Positions 1-6,561 are shown, numbered from the stretch's first letter. The stretch is 7,354 nucleotides of DNA from Magnetovibrio sp. (GCA_016763255.1 JAESUA010000261.1:1-7354); one strand, 5' to 3'. The notes: generated by a model not told the origin, from the letters alone. A program made the numbers and translations.

Positions 1-171
1 ATTGTAGACCATGTCGATATAATCATAGTTCTGATCCCCGTAAACAGATTTGGTAATTGAAATGGCCTTTTCAACCATGCCAATTGCCTTGTCGTAATCT
101 CCCCTGATTCCGTAAAACAATCCAGCCCCATTGAGATACAATCCATATTTTGGATGACTGGTGCCCAGGGC
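1..171 (-). CDS. TPR (kinesin light chain-type) protein, internal fragment
   Basis: Translating the minus strand from 171 to the window edge gives 57 open codons beginning ALGTSHPKYG. They contain LNGAGLFYGIRGDYDKAI followed by a second helix, VEKAISITKSVYG, then DQNYDYIDMVYN. This is the pattern of kinesin-light-chain-like tetratricopeptide repeats: an LGxxHP turn, then a helix with Gly-Asp-Tyr-x-Lys-Ala, then the helix Glu-Lys-Ala-Ile. Such repeats form helical scaffolds for protein-protein contacts. No start or stop is visible, so the fragment is internal to a longer protein continuing leftwards. GC is about 42% (72 of 170 bases counted), clearly below the ribosomal genes next to it. The frame differs from that of rpsK, so the two are not a designed fusion. 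The TPR assignment is by motif recognition only; the parent protein and its source organism are unknown. Confidence 0.6.
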
Positions 172-173
172 AG

Positions 174-212
174 ATCGCGGCGGCGCGGACGCGCTGTTGC
201 AGCTTTAGCCAT
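174..212 (-). pseudogene. rpsK: rpsK (ribosomal protein S11), 5' remnant broken after about 13 codons
   Basis: Directly downstream of rpsM, an ATG at 212 opens a frame reading MAKAATARPRRRD. This is the typical basic start of alphaproteobacterial 30S protein S11, a platform protein that contacts 16S rRNA. A GAGG Shine-Dalgarno lies seven bases upstream. S11 should continue with its conserved Lys-Asn and Ala-His-Val segments. Instead, after codon 13 the frame reads LPWAPVIQNM and stays open to the window edge without any S11 similarity. The remaining bases encode a TPR-like fragment in another frame. The gene is therefore broken or artificially joined near 170-176. The position after rpsM is where S11 is expected, so the identity of the first codons is secure although they are few. 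An intact copy should exist elsewhere, since S11 is essential. Confidence 0.7.
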
Positions 213-226
213 AACTCAGCCTCTTA
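213..226 (-). promoter_or_regulatory. rpsK ribosome binding site overlapping the rpsM stop
   Basis: On the minus strand the rpsM stop TAA runs straight into GAGG (TAAGAGG), seven bases before the rpsK ATG. The rpsK binding site is thus partly made of the rpsM stop codon, which suggests translational coupling and supports 212 as the true rpsK start. Confidence 0.6.
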
Positions 227-592
227 TTTCTTTTTGCCGGCAATGGCCTTTGCGGGGCCTTTGCGCGTGCGTGCGTTGGTGCTGGTACGCTGACCGCGGA
301 CCGGCAGGCCACGACGATGACGTATGCCACGATAGCAGCCCAGATCCATCAAACGCTTGATGTTCATGGCAACTTCACGACGCAGATCACCTTCGACCTG
401 ATAGTCACCATCAATGGTCTCACGAATCTGAATAACTTCGTTATCCGTCAATTCGTTGACACGACGCTCAGCCGGAATACCGACTTTCGAGCAGATTTCC
501 TTGGCCTTGGTGTTACCAATTCCATGGATGTATGTAAGCGCGATCACAACCCGTTTGGAGGTCGGGATGTTTACGCCAGCGATTCGAGCCAA
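224..592 (-). CDS. rpsM: 30S ribosomal protein S13 (TTG start)
   Basis: This 122-residue protein is full length for S13, which sits in the 30S head and contacts the P-site tRNA and the 50S subunit. It begins [10 protein letters not shown] and has the helix-hairpin-helix segment [14 protein letters not shown] (20-33). It ends in the universal basic tail around [19 protein letters not shown] (94-112), finishing GKKK. The start codon is TTG: the bases at 590-592 read CAA on the plus strand. No ATG or GTG is available in frame before the TAA at 605-607, so TTG is forced. A strong AAGGAG lies eight bases upstream. This is the first gene after the consensus promoter in the adk-rpsM gap and thus probably the first gene of a separately transcribed alpha-operon unit. 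The leader can pair with the start codon, suggesting translational control. Confidence 0.97.
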   Translation of the reverse strand: MARIAGVNIPTSKRVVIALTYIHGIGNTKAKEICSKVGIPAERRVNELTDNEVIQIRETIDGDYQVEGDLRREVAMNIKRLMDLGCYRGIRHRRGLPVRGQRTSTNARTRKGPAKAIAGKKK

Positions 593-624
593 AGCCGATA
601 CTCCTTAGCCTTTGGTTTACAAAG
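589..624 (-). promoter_or_regulatory. rpsM leader with alternative hairpins around the TTG start
   Basis: In the mRNA, CCAAAG (615 to 610) can pair in two mutually exclusive ways. It can form a five-base stem with the upstream CTTTG (624 to 620; loop UAAAC). Or it can form a six-base stem with CTTTGG (594 to 589), which contains the TTG start codon (592-590) and leaves the AAGGAG in the loop. The first fold frees the start and the second sequesters it. In E. coli the equivalent leader is controlled by S4 through a pseudoknot. No direct homology is claimed here, and a regulatory role is inference from hand pairing. Confidence 0.35.
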
Positions 625-649
625 ACTTCGTAATGAAAAATGTATAGAA

Positions 650-678
650 GAGGCGCGATTATATGAAATCGCGCTCTC
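650..678 (-). terminator. Inverted repeat / possible attenuator between adk and rpsM
   Basis: The arms GCGCGATT (674 to 667 in mRNA order) and AATCGCGC (660 to 653) pair perfectly over eight bases, with a six-base loop UCAUAU. Three further pairs (GAG with CTC) follow beyond a one-base bulge. On the minus strand the hairpin is followed by TTCTATACATTTTT, which is U-rich but interrupted. It lies 19 bases beyond the adk stop, so it could act as a leaky terminator or attenuator of the spc transcript, or as an mRNA-stabilising 3' end for adk. The same bases include the -10 hexamer of the rpsM promoter. Termination activity is inferred. Confidence 0.5.
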
Positions 679-685
679 GTGTCAA
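658..685 (-). promoter_or_regulatory. Consensus sigma-70-type promoter for rpsM-rpsK
   Basis: On the minus strand the -35 hexamer TTGACA lies at 685 to 680 and the -10 hexamer TATAAT at 663 to 658, separated by 16 bases. Both hexamers match the sigma-70 consensus at all six positions. Transcription would start near 650-652, giving a leader of roughly 60 bases to the rpsM TTG start. The site sits in the only gap longer than 50 bases in the window, just where an alpha operon could be uncoupled from the spc genes. Confidence 0.75.
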
Positions 686-696
686 TACGAAGTATG

Positions 697-1341
697 TCAA
701 CCTAGGATATTCTCCAGTTTCTGGGTGACGTCATCGATTGCCGCCATCCCGTCAACTTGTTTCAAAATGCCTTGATCGCCGTAAAACGTGGCGATCGGCG
801 CGGTTTGTTCATGATAGGTCGTTAGCCTATTGCGCACGGTTTCTGCGTTGTCATCAGCGCGGCGGGTGAAATCAGTAGAACCGCAGCTGTCACAAACGCC
901 GTCCGTGGCAGGTTTTTGAAACGAATCGTGATAGCCAGAACCGCAATTGGAGCATGTAAAGCGGCCGCAAATTCGTTCCACCATGGCTTCGTCGTCAACC
1001 GTCAACTCGATCACGTGATTGAGTTTCAGCGACTTCTCAGCCAACATCTTGTTTAGGGCCTCGGCCTGGGGCACGGTACGCGGGAAACCATCAAGGATGA
1101 AACCGTCTTTACAGTCATCATGATCGACGCGGCTAGAAATCATGTTGATGATGATTTCATCAGAAATGAAATCACCAGCATCCATAATCACCTTTGCCTG
1201 CTTACCCAGTTCACTTCCAGAAGCCACTTCGGCGCGCAGCATGTCCCCTGTGGACAGCTGAATCATCGAAAACTTGTCTTCCAGTCGTTTTGACTGGGTT
1301 CCCTTACCCGCACCTGGCGGGCCCAATATAATCAAATTCAT
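697..1341 (-). CDS. adk: Adenylate kinase, zinc-type LID
   Basis: Cytoplasmic enzyme that converts ATP and AMP to two ADP, balancing the adenylate pool. The 214 residues match the usual long-form length. The P-loop GPPGAGKGTQ is at 7-16 and the AMP-site segment STGDMLR at 30-36. DGFPRTVPQAE is at 84-94. The LID carries two CxxC pairs (Cys130, Cys133, Cys150, Cys153), the structural zinc site of many long-form enzymes that replaces the zinc-free LID of E. coli. RRADDNAETVRNRL (160-172) supplies the arginines and aspartates that close over the phosphates. The ATG is four bases beyond the secY stop, with a GGGGAG about eleven bases upstream, so it is cotranscribed with secY. Its place between secY and rpsM is a typical alphaproteobacterial arrangement. 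It is the last gene before the promoter-bearing gap. Confidence 0.97.
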   Translation of the reverse strand: MNLIILGPPGAGKGTQSKRLEDKFSMIQLSTGDMLRAEVASGSELGKQAKVIMDAGDFISDEIIINMISSRVDHDDCKDGFILDGFPRTVPQAEALNKMLAEKSLKLNHVIELTVDDEAMVERICGRFTCSNCGSGYHDSFQKPATDGVCDSCGSTDFTRRADDNAETVRNRLTTYHEQTAPIATFYGDQGILKQVDGMAAIDDVTQKLENILG

Positions 1342-1345
1342 TAGC

Positions 1346-2683
1346 CTAGCGTCTCCCCCGAAGCTTTGCTTTTTTAATCAACCCCTCATATTGATGAGCC
1401 ATCATGTGAGATTGAACCTGAGCGACCGTATCCAAAGTCACGGTCACGACGATCAACAGCGATGTGCCGCCAAAGTAGAATGGTACAGCGTACTGTGACA
1501 TCAAGATTTCCGGCAGCAAGCAAATTGCCGCCAGATAGGCCGCCCCTAAAACGGTCAGACGTGACAGTACTTTGTCCAGATAGTTTGCGGTGTTCTTGCC
1601 GGGACGAATGCCGGGCACGAAACCGCCGTATTTTTTGAGATTTTCAGCCGTATCATGCGGATTGAAAACCACGGCTGTGTAGAAGAACGCAAAGAACACG
1701 ATCAACGCCACGTAAATAATCAGATATGCCGGTTGGCCGCGGCCCATCAATGCGGTGAGCGTGGTCACCCATTCCGGTCCGGAACCTGCGGCACTAAAGC
1801 CCAAGATGGTCACGGGCAGGCCGAGGATTGAGCCGGCGAAGATTGGCGGGATAACGCCTGCGGTGTTCAATTTCAACGGCAAGTGCGAGCTTTCGCCACC
1901 GGTCATACGGTTGCCTCGTTGGCGCTTGGGATACTGCACGATGATACGACGTTGAGCGCGTTCGACAAACACGATCAAGAAGATCACACCGATAACCAGG
2001 ATCAACAATCCAATGATGAAGATGGTCGACAGCGCACCGGTGCGGCCCAATTCCAACGTACCGGCCAAAGCGCTTGGCAGATTGGCGACAATACCGGCAA
2101 AGATGATCAACGAAATGCCGTTGCCGACACCGCGTTGGGTGATCTGTTCACCCAACCACATCAAGAACATGGTGCCACCGGTCAGTGTCACCACGGTGGT
2201 GAAGCGGAAGAACCAGCCACCCTCCATCACAGCCGAGCCATTAGACATGCTTTCCAAACCGACAGAGATGCCGTAGGCCTGCATAATCGTAATCAGCACG
2301 GTGAGATAGCGGGTGTACTGGTTGATCTTCTTACGCCCAGACTCACCTTCCTTCTTCATCTGTTCCAATGATGGCGAGATCGCCGTCATCAGTTGCATGA
2401 TGATGGAAGCCGAGATGTACGGCATAATGTTCAGCGCGAAGATGGTCATACGCGACAGCGCACCACCAGTGAACATGTCAAACATACCAAGCAAACCGCT
2501 CGCATTTTGGCGGAAAATTTCCTCCAGTGCGACGGGATCGATTCCCGGCAGAGGGATATACGTCCCCAACCGATATACGATCAACGCACCCAAGGTAAAC
2601 CAAATGCGTTTTTGAAGATCAGTGCTCTTCTGAAAAGCACTGAAATTCATATTGCGAGCCATTTGTTCGGCAGCAGAAGCCAT
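1346..2683 (-). CDS. secY: Preprotein translocase channel subunit SecY
   Basis: The pore of the Sec translocon in the inner membrane, partner of SecE and SecG, used by SecA and ribosomes to export or insert proteins. The 445 residues show the expected hydrophobic segments for ten transmembrane helices, starting near 28. The first helix is followed by IPLPGID (43-49) and the plug-region stretch ASGLLGMFDMFTGGAL (61-76). The fourth cytoplasmic loop has YPKRQRGNRM (251-260). The fifth has GGFVPGIRPGKNTANYLDK (353-371), with the conserved functional arginine at 360. The C-terminal helix runs through TLDTVAQVQSHMMAHQYEG and ends in a basic tail. The ATG at 2683, giving MASAAEQMARNMNF, matches alphaproteobacterial starts better than the internal methionines. 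It lies 26 bases after rplO and ends four bases before adk. No rpmJ follows, unlike in gammaproteobacteria. Confidence 0.98.
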   Translation of the reverse strand: MASAAEQMARNMNFSAFQKSTDLQKRIWFTLGALIVYRLGTYIPLPGIDPVALEEIFRQNASGLLGMFDMFTGGALSRMTIFALNIMPYISASIIMQLMTAISPSLEQMKKEGESGRKKINQYTRYLTVLITIMQAYGISVGLESMSNGSAVMEGGWFFRFTTVVTLTGGTMFLMWLGEQITQRGVGNGISLIIFAGIVANLPSALAGTLELGRTGALSTIFIIGLLILVIGVIFLIVFVERAQRRIIVQYPKRQRGNRMTGGESSHLPLKLNTAGVIPPIFAGSILGLPVTILGFSAAGSGPEWVTTLTALMGRGQPAYLIIYVALIVFFAFFYTAVVFNPHDTAENLKKYGGFVPGIRPGKNTANYLDKVLSRLTVLGAAYLAAICLLPEILMSQYAVPFYFGGTSLLIVVTVTLDTVAQVQSHMMAHQYEGLIKKAKLRGRR

Positions 2684-2709
2684 GTTCTTCTCGTCTCCGG
2701 CGCTATATC

Positions 2710-3222
2710 TTATTTGTCGGCAGCGGCAGCGGCAGCCGCAGCCTTGCCAATCGGGGCAGGCTTGACTTCAACGATGGTAATTTTACCACCCGCCTTTTCG
2801 ATAGCTTCCACAGCAGCCTTAGAGGCGCCAGCAGCTTCGATGTTCAACTTCGCCTTAACTTCACCACGGGCCAAGATGCGGATACCATCGTAGCGGCCTT
2901 TGAGAAGCCCCTGCTCACGCAAGGTTGCTTCGCTGACCACGCCTTTGGCGTCCAAACGCTTGGCATCAATGGCTATTTGCAAGTCGCCGACATTAAATTC
3001 GGCATAGGTCTTGGCAAAAATATTGGTGAAGCCACGCTTCGGCAAACGCCGGTACAAAGGCATTTGGCCACCTTCGAAACCGACGAGCGAAACACCCGAA
3101 CGCGACTTCTGGCCTTTCACACCGCGACCGGCTGTTTTGCCGGTGCCGGAACCGATACCACGGCCAACACGTTTGCGATTTTTGGTCGCGCCCGGATTGT
3201 CGCTGATCTTGTTGAGTTCCAT
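2710..3222 (-). CDS. rplO: 50S ribosomal protein L15
   Basis: Late-assembling protein of the 50S subunit that threads a basic N-terminal arm into 23S rRNA. The arm is seen at 15-44, rich in Gly, Lys and Arg ([19 protein letters not shown], then VKGQKSRSG). It is followed by [18 protein letters not shown] (48-65) and the globular domain to about 155. At 170 residues it is longer than E. coli L15 (144). The excess is mainly a C-terminal extension ending in eight consecutive alanines and Asp-Lys, encoded by a GCTGCC-rich run at 2719-2742. Alphaproteobacterial L15 proteins often have such Ala/Lys-rich tails. The ATG at 3222 has AAGGA nine bases upstream. It lies 31 bases after rpmD and 26 before secY, the conserved L30-L15-SecY order. 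Confidence 0.98.
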   Translation of the reverse strand: MELNKISDNPGATKNRKRVGRGIGSGTGKTAGRGVKGQKSRSGVSLVGFEGGQMPLYRRLPKRGFTNIFAKTYAEFNVGDLQIAIDAKRLDAKGVVSEATLREQGLLKGRYDGIRILARGEVKAKLNIEAAGASKAAVEAIEKAGGKITIVEVKPAPIGKAAAAAAAADK

Positions 3223-3253
3223 GATCTTTATTCCTTACTCTCGAAAAGCGACG

Positions 3254-3448
3254 TTAGCCGGCTTCTTCGACCCGTATCAAGTGAGCCACCTTGTTGATCA
3301 TGCCGCGTACAGACGGCGTATCTTCAAGTTCACGGGTACGGTTCATTTTATTAAGGCCCAGACCTTTGAGGGTCTCGCGCTGATCCTTAGGGCGGCCGAT
3401 GGGGCTACCGGTCTGGGTCACCGTGACGGTTTTCTTTTTCGCAGCCAT
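3254..3448 (-). CDS. rpmD: 50S ribosomal protein L30
   Basis: Small protein of the 50S surface that binds 23S rRNA. The 64 residues begin [20 protein letters not shown] and contain the core segment [20 protein letters not shown] (23-42), followed by [17 protein letters not shown] (46-62). This is a complete bacterial L30, slightly extended at the N-terminus. The ATG lies five bases after the rpsE stop, and the AAGGAG used to start it overlaps the last codons of rpsE (AAGGAGTAA), so the two genes are likely translationally coupled. It sits between rpsE and rplO, as in nearly all bacteria. Confidence 0.97.
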   Translation of the reverse strand: MAAKKKTVTVTQTGSPIGRPKDQRETLKGLGLNKMNRTRELEDTPSVRGMINKVAHLIRVEEAG

Positions 3449-3453
3449 GGGGC

Positions 3454-4026
3454 TTACTCCTTACCTTCGGCGTCGCCACGGCGAGAGACGATGTCGCTCA
3501 CCTTGAGGCCACGGCGCGCGGCAACACTACGCGGTGACGCGCAGCGACTGAGCGCATCAAAGGTTGCCTTAATCATGTTGTGCGGGTTCTGGCTGCCGTT
3601 TGATTTACAAACCACATCCTGCACACCCATGGTTTCAAAGATGGCACGCATTGGGCCACCGGCGATAACGCCGGTACCGGCAGGTGCACTGCGCAAAATA
3701 ACGTGGCCGGCACCGTAGTGACCTTCGACGTCATGATGCAAGGTGCGACCTTCGCGCAGAGGAACACGAACCATGTTCTTCTTGGCGTTGTCGGTGCCTT
3801 TGCGGATGGCTTCGGGAACTTCACGGGCTTTGCCGGTACCAAAACCGACGCGACCTTTACCGTCTCCGACGATAACCAGGGCGGCGAATGAGAAGTTACG
3901 ACCACCTTTGACCACCTTGGAGACACGGTTAATGCCAACCAGACGTTCGATTAGGTCAGATTCTTCACGATCACGACGGTCGCGGCCACCGCGCTGACGA
4001 TCACGCTTTTGAGCGGGCTGATTCAT
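3454..4026 (-). CDS. rpsE: 30S ribosomal protein S5
   Basis: 30S protein near the decoding centre and mRNA entry, important for fidelity. The 190 residues have a basic N-terminal extension (7-20). The S5 double-stranded-RNA-binding-like domain follows at about 23-86, with [17 protein letters not shown] (31-47) and [20 protein letters not shown] (52-71). The C-terminal domain ends [19 protein letters not shown] (166-184). The VSKVVKGGR loop, where spectinomycin resistance changes occur in other bacteria, looks wild type. Two ATG codons stand in tandem (4029 and 4026). The AAGGAG is three bases before the first and six before the second, so the second is preferred; the alternative adds one methionine. 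The AAGGAG partly consists of the rplR stop codon (TAAGGAG), implying coupling to rplR. Confidence 0.97.
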   Translation of the reverse strand: MNQPAQKRDRQRGGRDRRDREESDLIERLVGINRVSKVVKGGRNFSFAALVIVGDGKGRVGFGTGKAREVPEAIRKGTDNAKKNMVRVPLREGRTLHHDVEGHYGAGHVILRSAPAGTGVIAGGPMRAIFETMGVQDVVCKSNGSQNPHNMIKATFDALSRCASPRSVAARRGLKVSDIVSRRGDAEGKE

Positions 4027-4036
4027 CATACTCTCC

Positions 4037-4399
4037 TTAGAACGCCAGACCGGCTTCGCGGGCTGCCTCAGCCAGGGCTTTCACCCGGCCGTGATACCTA
4101 TAACCACCGCGGTCGAAGACCACGTCCTTGATGCCGGCTTTGACGGCGCGCTCAGCAACGAGCTTGCCCACCTCGACGGCGGCCGCGCTGTCAGCACCGG
4201 TCTTGAGTTTGGACCTGAGGTCCTTCTCAACGCTGGATGCCGCAGCCACGGTGTGGCCTTTCAGGTCATCGATGACCTGAGCATAGATGTATTTACCGGA
4301 ACGGAAGACGGAAAGGCGGGGACGCCCTGCGGCCTTCTTTGCAATTTGAGCACGTGCACGTTGCTTGCGGCGCTCAAAAAGTTGTTTCGCTTTTGCCAT
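4037..4399 (-). CDS. rplR: 50S ribosomal protein L18
   Basis: Binds 5S rRNA, helping attach the 5S RNP (with L5 and L25) to the 50S central protuberance. The 120 residues start with a basic, disordered arm ([18 protein letters not shown]). The core has [20 protein letters not shown] (25-44) and ends in the signature [20 protein letters not shown] (93-112). The length is normal for alphaproteobacteria. The ATG at 4399 has AGGA three bases upstream, with TAAGG further back at the rplF stop eleven bases away. The order L6-L18-S5 is the standard spc layout. Confidence 0.98.
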   Translation of the reverse strand: MAKAKQLFERRKQRARAQIAKKAAGRPRLSVFRSGKYIYAQVIDDLKGHTVAAASSVEKDLRSKLKTGADSAAAVEVGKLVAERAVKAGIKDVVFDRGGYRYHGRVKALAEAAREAGLAF

Positions 4400-4410
4400 T
4401 TGTCCTAACC

Positions 4411-4944
4411 TTACTTCTTCTTGCCTTCCTTACGAACGATGAACTCACCGTCGTAACGGATGCCTTTGCCTTTGTAGGGCTCAGGCGGACGATAGCTACG
4501 AATTTCAGCAGCTACTTGGCCGACTTGTTGTTTGTCGGCGCCCGAAATATTGATGGTCGTCTGGTCGGGGCAAGCAATGGTGATGCCTTCAGGGATCGTA
4601 TAGACAACTTCGTGGCTGTAGCCAAGCTGAAGCACGATGTCTTTGCCCTTGATTGCGGCGCGATAACCCACACCGGTGATCAACAGCTTCTTAGCAAAGC
4701 CCTGAGAAACACCATCTACCAAGTTTTGGATGAGCGTACGCGACATCCCCCACATTTGACGAGCGCGAGCAGCACCTTCACGGGGAGCAACCTTAACTTT
4801 GTTGTCGTTCATGGAAAGAACGACATCGTTGGTCAAGGATGTAGACAGCTCACCGAGCTTGCCTTTGGCGGTAACGGTCTGACCAGAAATCTCGACGCTG
4901 ACGCCATCGGGAATCTGTACGGGGTTTTTACCGATACGTGACAT
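4411..4944 (-). CDS. rplF: 50S ribosomal protein L6
   Basis: 50S protein at the base of the stalk near the sarcin-ricin loop, where translation factors bind. The 177 residues comprise two tandem copies of the L6 fold (about 1-82 and 83-170). The start [15 protein letters not shown] is typical, [20 protein letters not shown] (91-110) lies in the second copy, and the signature [11 protein letters not shown] is at 154-164. A basic tail ends GKKK. The length equals the usual 177. The ATG at 4944 follows the rpsH stop by 15 bases, and its AGGGGGT site begins within that stop codon (TAAGGGGGT), nine bases from the start. Confidence 0.98.
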   Translation of the reverse strand: MSRIGKNPVQIPDGVSVEISGQTVTAKGKLGELSTSLTNDVVLSMNDNKVKVAPREGAARARQMWGMSRTLIQNLVDGVSQGFAKKLLITGVGYRAAIKGKDIVLQLGYSHEVVYTIPEGITIACPDQTTINISGADKQQVGQVAAEIRSYRPPEPYKGKGIRYDGEFIVRKEGKKK

Positions 4945-4959
4945 GATCTGTATACCCCC

Positions 4960-5358
4960 TTAGAAGACTTGGCAAAGCACTTCACCGCCCACATTGGCCG
5001 TACGGGCCTCGGCATCAGACATGACGCCACGGGGGGTGGAGATGATGGAAATACCCAGACCATTATAGACCTTAGAAAGGTCTTTGATCTTCGAGTACAC
5101 ACGACGGCCGGGCTTGGAAACGCGAGAGATCTGCTGAATGGCCGGAAGGCCTTCATGGTACTTGAGTTCGATCTTCAGTTCGCGAATACCAGGACGGTTT
5201 TCGTATTCCTCGAAACTGCGGATAAAGCCTTCGCGCTTGAGAACATCAAGCACATTAGCGCGCAGCTTGGAAGCGGGAGCAACGACAGCGGACTTTTTCG
5301 CCATCTGACCGTTGCGGATGCGGGTCAGCATATCACCCAAAGGATCTGACATGGACAT
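4960..5358 (-). CDS. rpsH: 30S ribosomal protein S8
   Basis: Primary 16S rRNA binder (helix 21) in the 30S body; in E. coli it also represses translation of the spc operon. The 132 residues begin [20 protein letters not shown] and end with the signature [18 protein letters not shown] (102-119) and GGEVLCQVF. The frame is open further upstream to 5424, but those 22 codons overlap rpsN and do not resemble S8. The ATG at 5358 is chosen because it has TAGGGGAG eight bases upstream and gives the family length. A second ATG two codons later (5352) is possible. The binding site overlaps the rpsN stop codon (TAG), and the genes are 13 bases apart. Confidence 0.97.
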   Translation of the reverse strand: MSMSDPLGDMLTRIRNGQMAKKSAVVAPASKLRANVLDVLKREGFIRSFEEYENRPGIRELKIELKYHEGLPAIQQISRVSKPGRRVYSKIKDLSKVYNGLGISIISTPRGVMSDAEARTANVGGEVLCQVF

Positions 5359-5371
5359 GTGTCTGTCTCCC

Positions 5372-5677
5372 CTACCAGCTCGACTTGACAACGCCGGGAA
5401 TAAGTCCCGCCGAAGCCAGGTCACGCAGTGCGATGCGCGAGAGCTTAAATTTACGATAGTTACCGCGCGGGCGGCCGGTCAGGCCACAACGCAAACGGAC
5501 ACGGTTCTCAGCAGAATTGCGAGGCAACTCATTGAGTTTCAGCTGTGCAGCAAAACGCTCTTCAAGAGGCACGCTTGCGTCTTTGGTCAATTCCGTAAGC
5601 GAAGCACGCTTAGCGGCATATTTTTTGACCAGACGTTCGCGCTTCTTATTGCGTTCGATAGAGCTCTTCTTAGCCAT
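5372..5677 (-). CDS. rpsN: 30S ribosomal protein S14, zinc-free type
   Basis: 30S head protein contacting 16S rRNA. The 101 residues are the long form without CxxC zinc ribbons: the only cysteine (Cys64) lies in the signature [20 protein letters not shown] (58-77). The start [20 protein letters not shown] is strongly basic and the protein ends [10 protein letters not shown]. The long form is the ordinary one in alphaproteobacteria. The ATG overlaps the rplE stop by one base (TAATG), with a GGAG ten bases upstream inside rplE, so initiation probably depends on ribosomes terminating on rplE. Confidence 0.98.
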   Translation of the reverse strand: MAKKSSIERNKKRERLVKKYAAKRASLTELTKDASVPLEERFAAQLKLNELPRNSAENRVRLRCGLTGRPRGNYRKFKLSRIALRDLASAGLIPGVVKSSW

Positions 5678-6234
5678 TACTGCTTGTCTCCAGTCTCGCC
5701 GGAAAACGGCATGTTGAGTTGGCGAAGCAGAGCTTTCGCTTCTTCATCGGTCTTCGCCGTGGTGCAGATCACAATGTCCATACCGCGAACGTTATCGACT
5801 TTATCATAGTCGATTTCAGGGAACACAATTTGTTCCTTGAGACCCATGGCAAAGTTGCCATTGCCATCAAAGCCTTTTGCGTTGACGCCACGGAAATCAC
5901 GTACGCGCGGCAGCGCGATGTTCACCAAACGGTCGTAAAATTCATACATCCGTTCTTTACGCAACGTCACTTTGGCGCCGATGACCATACCATCACGCAA
6001 TTTGAAACCCGCAATGGATTTCTTTGCTTTGGTGGTCACAGGCTTTTGGCCGGTGATCAGGGTCAAATCGGAAACAGGACCATCGATTTTTTTCTTATCG
6101 AGGGCTGCTTCACCGATGCCCATGTTGAGGACGATTTTTTCCAGCTTCGGGATTTGCATGGGGTTCGTATAATTGAACTCCTCCTTCAGCGCCGGAGCGA
6201 CCTCGTCGTTATACACTTGTTTTAAGCGTGCCAT
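5677..6234 (-). CDS. rplE: 50S ribosomal protein L5
   Basis: 5S rRNA-binding protein of the central protuberance that also contacts P-site tRNA and S13. The 185 residues begin [16 protein letters not shown]. They hold [13 protein letters not shown] (31-43) and [20 protein letters not shown] (60-79), followed by [13 protein letters not shown] (80-92). They continue with [19 protein letters not shown] (109-127) and end in [20 protein letters not shown] (151-170). The length suits alphaproteobacteria (E. coli has 179). The ATG at 6234 lies 15 bases after the rplX stop, with AAGGAAGGGA between them, part of it made of the stop codon. In E. coli the S8 repressor site is near this start. I see no obvious S8 helix-21 mimic here. 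Confidence 0.98.
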   Translation of the reverse strand: MARLKQVYNDEVAPALKEEFNYTNPMQIPKLEKIVLNMGIGEAALDKKKIDGPVSDLTLITGQKPVTTKAKKSIAGFKLRDGMVIGAKVTLRKERMYEFYDRLVNIALPRVRDFRGVNAKGFDGNGNFAMGLKEQIVFPEIDYDKVDNVRGMDIVICTTAKTDEEAKALLRQLNMPFSGETGDKQ

Positions 6235-6249
6235 TATCTCGTCCCTTCC

Positions 6250-6561
6250 TTAGTCCAGGGCCTCGCCGGAGCGCTTTGCATAGCGCACCTTGCGGCCATC
6301 GACGTCCTTAAAGCCAACGCGGGTCGGCTTATCATCCTTCGGATCAAGGTGCGCAATGTTGGAAAGGTGGATTGGTGCCTCTTTCTCAACAATGCCGCCT
6401 TCGGACATCTGGGTGGGACGGGTGTGACGCTTAACCATGTTCACACCCTGCACGAATGCACGATTTTCGTCCGGATTGACACTCATCACTTCACCGGTTT
6501 TACCCTTGGAGCGACCAGTGAGCACGACGACCTTGTCGCCTTTTTTAATTTTGCTCGCCAT
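6250..6561 (-). CDS. rplX: 50S ribosomal protein L24
   Basis: Assembly-initiating 50S protein near the exit of the peptide tunnel. The 103 residues carry a KOW motif near the start ([20 protein letters not shown], 4-23), followed by [20 protein letters not shown] (41-60) and a C-terminal beta segment with [19 protein letters not shown] (81-99). Two starts are adjacent: GTG at 6564 and ATG at 6561 (GTGATG). The ATG is preferred, since it gives MASKIKKGD, matching relatives, and has GAGG seven bases upstream. The rplN stop TGA overlaps this ATG by one base, so translation of rplX is probably coupled to rplN. Confidence 0.97.
   Translation of the reverse strand: MASKIKKGDKVVVLTGRSKGKTGEVMSVNPDENRAFVQGVNMVKRHTRPTQMSEGGIVEKEAPIHLSNIAHLDPKDDKPTRVGFKDVDGRKVRYAKRSGEALD

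Noticed and set aside
1..212. An in-frame fusion protein of S11 start and downstream sequence
   Set aside because: The S11 frame is open to the edge, but its later residues match nothing recognisable, while another frame clearly reads as TPR; the open frame is coincidental.
154..360. Plus-strand frame across the rpsK/rpsM junction
   Set aside because: Arg- and Cys-rich shadow of rpsM and rpsK crossing the chimeric point; no independent support.
1883..2371. Open plus-strand frame antisense to secY (162 codons, rich in His, Asp and Gln)
   Set aside because: Composition is what the reverse complement of a membrane protein gene gives; no start signals or known domain.
3011..3718. Long open plus-strand frame (235 codons) antisense to rplO, rpmD and rpsE
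   Set aside because: It lies opposite three certain ribosomal protein genes, crosses their boundaries, and has no recognisable family or ribosome binding site; it is a by-product of codon bias.
5359..5424. N-terminal extension of S8 (22 codons beginning [10 protein letters not shown])
   Set aside because: It overlaps rpsN, lacks S8 similarity and has no suitable binding site, whereas 5358 has TAGGGGAG at the right distance.
6200..6260. S8 autoregulatory site near the rplE start, as in E. coli
   Set aside because: I could not find a helix-21-like structure by eye in the short rplX-rplE gap.
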